Source of the DNA: Dulcicalothrix desertica PCC 7102
GTDB lineage: Bacteria; Cyanobacteriota; Cyanobacteriia; Cyanobacteriales; Nostocaceae
Reading direction: 5' to 3'
Length of the DNA: 64,000 nt
Assembly: GCF_003991905.1 (NCBI RefSeq)
Contig: NZ_RSCL01000004.1
Coordinates: forward strand, 62,001 to 126,000
A program made the position numbers and the translations under genes. The notes under the pieces were generated by a model. The model was not told where the DNA came from. It saw only the letters and a program-made list of their open reading frames with translations, and ran no database searches. Below are positions 61,695 to 64,000 of the stretch, piece by piece. Position 1 is the stretch's first letter, and every line of letters starts with the position of its first letter.

Positions 61695-62768
61695 TTAAAC
61701 CCCCCAACAAAAACTTGGAGTTTTTACAGGAGCATCCCACAACTTAATCATCTCATCATCTAATTTAAGTAAAGTTATTGAGCAACCTTGCATCTCCAAA
61801 GAAGTAATATAGGGGCCAATCAAGGTGCGAACGATATGTAAATCCCTACCAGCACAAATTTGAGCTAACTTTCTATAGATAATATAAAGTTCTGAAATAG
61901 GGGTTCCACCCATACTATTAATAAAAGCTAAAAATTTATCGCCTTTTTGAAAAGGTGAGCTACACAACTCCACATCAACCCATTTGCCATTATCCACATC
62001 CCACTCGCGGACAGTACGCTTATACGCACCATCATCGAGAATCGACAAAGCCAACATCGATGTTATCTCATTCGCGGGCAACATATCTATACGCTTTCTG
62101 CCAGGTTCGCCGTGAATCCCAATACCCACCTCCATTTCCGAGGCGCCTAAATTAAAAGTTGGAGACATCCGTACAGGAACAGTACACGAAGACAAAGCTA
62201 TACCCATACTGCGTCCATTTAAACTAACTCGGCGACACAAATCAGCAACTTGCTGTAAATCATACCCTTGCTGCGCCGCCGCACCACAAATTTTCTCCGC
62301 TAGTACTGTAGTTCCAACACCTCGGCGCCCTTGAGTAAACAAACTATCCTTAACAGCCACATCATCATCAATCAAAATATTAAGCACGCGCATACCTTCA
62401 GAGTAAGCTATCTCAGTAGCCATCTCGAAGTTCATCACATCACCACTGTAATTTTTAACTATATATAAAATCCCGGCGCCGCCATCAACTTGTTTTGCAG
62501 CTTCCAGCATTTGGTCAGGAGTTGGGGAAGTAAAAACCTCACCAGGACAAGCAGCATCAAGCATACCCATACCTACATACCCCCCATGCATCGGTTCATG
62601 ACCACTACCCCCACCAGAAATAATAGCCACCTTACCCTGTATTGGTGCATCCGCGCGGTACACATAAGTAGGGTCAAAGTTAACTTTTATTAAATCCTCA
62701 TGTGCAATTGCCATTCCCTCTAGACTCTCGCGTACAAAGTCTTCAGGTTTATTAATCAGCTTCTTCAT
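61695..62768 (-). CDS. dhaK: Dihydroxyacetone kinase subunit DhaK
   Basis: A 357-residue substrate-binding subunit counted from the ATG at 62768, with AGGAG 8 bases upstream. A longer frame from 62999 runs through a dispersed repeat and is not likely real. [20 protein letters not shown] near residue 50 forms the phosphate-binding loop, and [20 protein letters not shown] near 210 contains the His that binds dihydroxyacetone as a hemiaminal. This is the first gene of dhaKLM. No permease or glycerol dehydrogenase gene is adjacent. Confidence 0.96.
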   Translation of the reverse strand: MKKLINKPEDFVRESLEGMAIAHEDLIKVNFDPTYVYRADAPIQGKVAIISGGGSGHEPMHGGYVGMGMLDAACPGEVFTSPTPDQMLEAAKQVDGGAGILYIVKNYSGDVMNFEMATEIAYSEGMRVLNILIDDDVAVKDSLFTQGRRGVGTTVLAEKICGAAAQQGYDLQQVADLCRRVSLNGRSMGIALSSCTVPVRMSPTFNLGASEMEVGIGIHGEPGRKRIDMLPANEITSMLALSILDDGAYKRTVREWDVDNGKWVDVELCSSPFQKGDKFLAFINSMGGTPISELYIIYRKLAQICAGRDLHIVRTLIGPYITSLEMQGCSITLLKLDDEMIKLWDAPVKTPSFCWGV

Positions 62769-62829
62769 AGCCGTTACTCCTGGTTCTGGGCGCCGAAACC
62801 CTCCACTTGTCAGATTACCATGTTGTATC

Positions 62830-62900
62830 CATCTTGTGGGGTGGGCTTTAGATTGCCCGCCTTGCTTGATGAACGGGCTAGAAGCCCATCCCACAAAAGT
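62830..62900. repeat. CTTGTGG-type repeat pair upstream of dhaK
   Basis: CTTGTGGGGTGGGCTTTAGATTGCCCGCC with a mirrored GAACGGGCTAGAAGCCCATCCCACAA about 10 bp later, giving nested hairpins 60 bp upstream of the dhaK start. Confidence 0.75.
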
Positions 62901-62966
62901 AATTGGATATTTTTTATTGGAAGACTTCGGAGAAACGCCTTTTTTGAAAGATATCTTAATGGTAAA

Positions 62967-63131
62967 ATGAAAGGCAACCGTTTCGTTGGCGATGCTCAAT
63001 TAAGGAATATTGATTACTTAGAGATAATTTACCCAGAAACGATAAGTGATAAAACCATTTTAAAAAGAAGCTTCATGGTACGTACAGCAGATGGAAATGT
63101 TAATAGACCTTTTAGTGAGATACTAAAATGA
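62967..63131 (+). CDS. Short fragment, possible toxin tip
   Basis: A 54-residue reading frame from ATG at 62967, ending in an ATGA overlap with the next gene. The end [19 protein letters not shown], with [17 protein letters not shown] before it, resembles the last residues of large polymorphic toxins and is more protein-like than the upstream frame, which is repeat sequence. Probably the surviving C-terminal piece of a longer toxin, or a start further upstream has been lost. No membrane or secretion signal is present. Confidence 0.45.
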   Translation: MKGNRFVGDAQLRNIDYLEIIYPETISDKTILKRSFMVRTADGNVNRPFSEILK

Positions 63132-63862
63132 AAAGTCAATTTAAAGATATTGTATACAAAACTGACACATTTGGATTTAAAGAAGAAACTGGCTCTTGGG
63201 ATATCGAATTAGGCGTACCTGATGACCAAAATATACCTTATTTAAATAATTATGTTTATGAGTTAATTAAAGTATTTTTATCTGCATTTGAAAAGTTGTG
63301 TACACCGATAGAGATTCGTTATAGTACTATAATTTTTGATTTAAATGGCAAAATCGAAAAAGCACAAGAGGGAGAAGTTTTAATTATTCAAGGAAAAAGT
63401 CATACACAGATTTTCCAAGAACTAAAATTGTCTTTAAACAATCCAGAAACGTGTTTATTTACCACGATTTTTATTGACTGCGACTTACATGTATATATTG
63501 AAGAGCCAAAAAATATAATAAACAGAAATATATCAAACTCTTTTCGTATACCTAAAGCAGCAACATTTTATTTTGGCTTTGTAATCGAACCATCAGAAGA
63601 TAATGAAGAAGTGTTAATACCAACAGACAGTAGCATTAGCTTTGAAACTTCAACAGATATTTGGGTGGAAAGGACATTAGACCAGCTAAGTTTACATTGG
63701 CAAGATAATCACTACTATGCAGCAAAAACTCAACCATTGTTAGAAGAAGCGCTACGTAAATGGGAAACACTAGTTGGAAAACCAATTTGTGAGTGGAACT
63801 CTCGCTATTACCGTGACCAAATCTTTAGATACGGTTTTAAATCTTCTAATCAACATTCTTAA
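63128..63862 (+). CDS. Hypothetical protein, putative immunity partner
   Basis: A 244-residue soluble acidic protein translated with the preceding fragment (4-bp overlap). Visible parts are TGSWDIELGVPDDQNIPYLN near 20, TTIFIDCDLHVYIEEP near 113 and LSLHWQDNHYYAAKTQPLLE near 188. No family is recognised. The coupling to a toxin-tip-like fragment and the size suggest an immunity protein, as in other polymorphic toxin loci; this is an inference from layout only. No GGCGCC site occurs in it, unlike most genes in this part of the window. Confidence 0.6.
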   Translation: MKSQFKDIVYKTDTFGFKEETGSWDIELGVPDDQNIPYLNNYVYELIKVFLSAFEKLCTPIEIRYSTIIFDLNGKIEKAQEGEVLIIQGKSHTQIFQELKLSLNNPETCLFTTIFIDCDLHVYIEEPKNIINRNISNSFRIPKAATFYFGFVIEPSEDNEEVLIPTDSSISFETSTDIWVERTLDQLSLHWQDNHYYAAKTQPLLEEALRKWETLVGKPICEWNSRYYRDQIFRYGFKSSNQHS

Positions 63863-63880
63863 GTGCAAACCATTTTCAAT

Positions 63881-64000
63881 TTATAACTTTTTTTGCATTT
63901 TGATATGCGGCACACCAGTTGTACCGGAAAAAAAAACTTCGCCAACAGTTTCAAAGCCAGCGTTTTGATAAAATTGTACTTTTGTAGTCCTAGCATTGAG
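63881..64000 (-). CDS. GNAT-family acetyltransferase, 5' part beyond the window
   Basis: The last 39 codons of a minus-strand gene, ending with TAA at 63881-63883. VQFYQNAGFETVGEVFF, then GVPHIKMQKKL, is the C-terminal acetyl-CoA acetyltransferase pattern (FYxxxGF, GxPHxxM) of GNAT proteins close to ElaA/PanZ-like and YjdJ-like members. The remainder lies to the right of the window. Confidence 0.75.
   Translation of the reverse strand, partial: LNARTTKVQFYQNAGFETVGEVFFSGTTGVPHIKMQKKL

Larger units (their letters stand above)
3214..62790. repeat. GGCGCC highly iterated palindrome, about 90 copies
   Basis: The hexamer GGCGCC is scattered through genes and gaps, about 90 copies by eye across the window. 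Examples are 3214, 11551, 24461, 33727, 38729, 41264, 48047, 51264, 56588 and 62474. With a GC content near 38%, about three would be expected by chance. Many copies are the longer TGGCGCCA. The usual HIP1 octamer GCGATCGC was not found. The count is by reading and may be off by a few. Confidence 0.85.

Noticed and set aside
62820-62966. Upstream part of the 103-codon frame before the last hypothetical gene
   Set aside because: Its first half is the same repeat read on the other strand; only the end from 62967 looks protein-like.
62769-62999. N-terminal extension of DhaK
   Set aside because: The extra 77 codons translate a dispersed repeat. The ATG at 62768 has a good AGGAG and gives the normal family length.
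1-64000. tRNA, rRNA or prophage genes
   Set aside because: None was recognised on either strand on reading the gaps; no integrase with intact catalytic residues and no structural phage genes.

Overview
The window comes from a cyanobacterium, most likely a filamentous, low-GC one. Direct signs are a cytochrome b6f small subunit (petL), a DesC-type acyl-lipid desaturase, non-mevalonate isoprenoid synthesis (dxs), a Rieske oxygenase of the cyanobacterial type, Uma2 and CAP proteins, and many short palindromic repeats between genes. The palindrome GGCGCC occurs about 90 times, roughly thirty times chance expectation for this base composition, while the usual cyanobacterial HIP1 octamer GCGATCGC was not seen. 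GGCGCC therefore looks like this lineage's own highly iterated palindrome.

Region 1 (1-22161, all minus strand) is a surface-polysaccharide cluster read from 22161 towards 1. It holds glycosyltransferases of the GT2 and GT4 folds, several multi-domain; class I and FkbM methyltransferases, some fused in tandem and one carrying a coiled-coil repeat; two GDP-mannose 4,6-dehydratases; and two Wzt-like ABC export ATPases. No Wzm-type permease gene is present. A GT4-gmd-wzt cassette occurs twice. The upstream copy (22161-18300) is complete; the downstream copy (12019-9428) keeps gmd and wzt but only the last 37 codons of its GT4 gene. The two gmd genes share a tract of about 265 bp that appears identical, suggesting recent gene conversion.

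Region 2 (22.6-40.1 kb) is mostly housekeeping: a metallophosphoesterase, bioB, petL, two tandem CAP-domain secreted proteins, an RNase D-like exonuclease, a cysteine-less rhodanese, pdxA, an ABC sugar-type ATPase, mtnA and dxs. Mixed in are toxin-antitoxin genes: higBA with a broken toxin, an intact hicAB, and a SUKH-family protein. A TetR gene with a striking 40-bp palindrome at its start drives a Rieske oxygenase.

Region 3 (40.4-45.1 kb, plus strand) is a compact four-gene cassette: a PLD-nuclease/SF2-helicase fusion, a 65-residue protein, a DndD/Rad50-like SMC ATPase and a 161-residue protein. It looks like a DNA-targeting defence system, and I cannot match the combination to a named one. 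It separates two minus-strand genes that encode the two halves of a photolyase/cryptochrome: the alpha/beta domain (39717-40133) and the FAD-binding domain (45225-46076).

Region 4 (46.3-64 kb) holds an L,D-transpeptidase, a zinc-ribbon membrane pseudokinase, an orphan polymorphic-toxin tip with a possible immunity gene, a WrbA-like flavoprotein, a cysteine desulfurase, a TetR regulator fused to a degenerate tyrosine-recombinase domain facing a desC desaturase across paired palindromes, a Uma2 protein, a second RNase D-like exonuclease, a TPR lipoprotein, decayed HAD-phosphatase and TnpB fragments, and a complete dihydroxyacetone kinase operon dhaK-dhaL-dhaM with HPr and Enzyme I fused into DhaM. 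The window ends in a second toxin-tip/immunity-like pair and a partial GNAT acetyltransferase.
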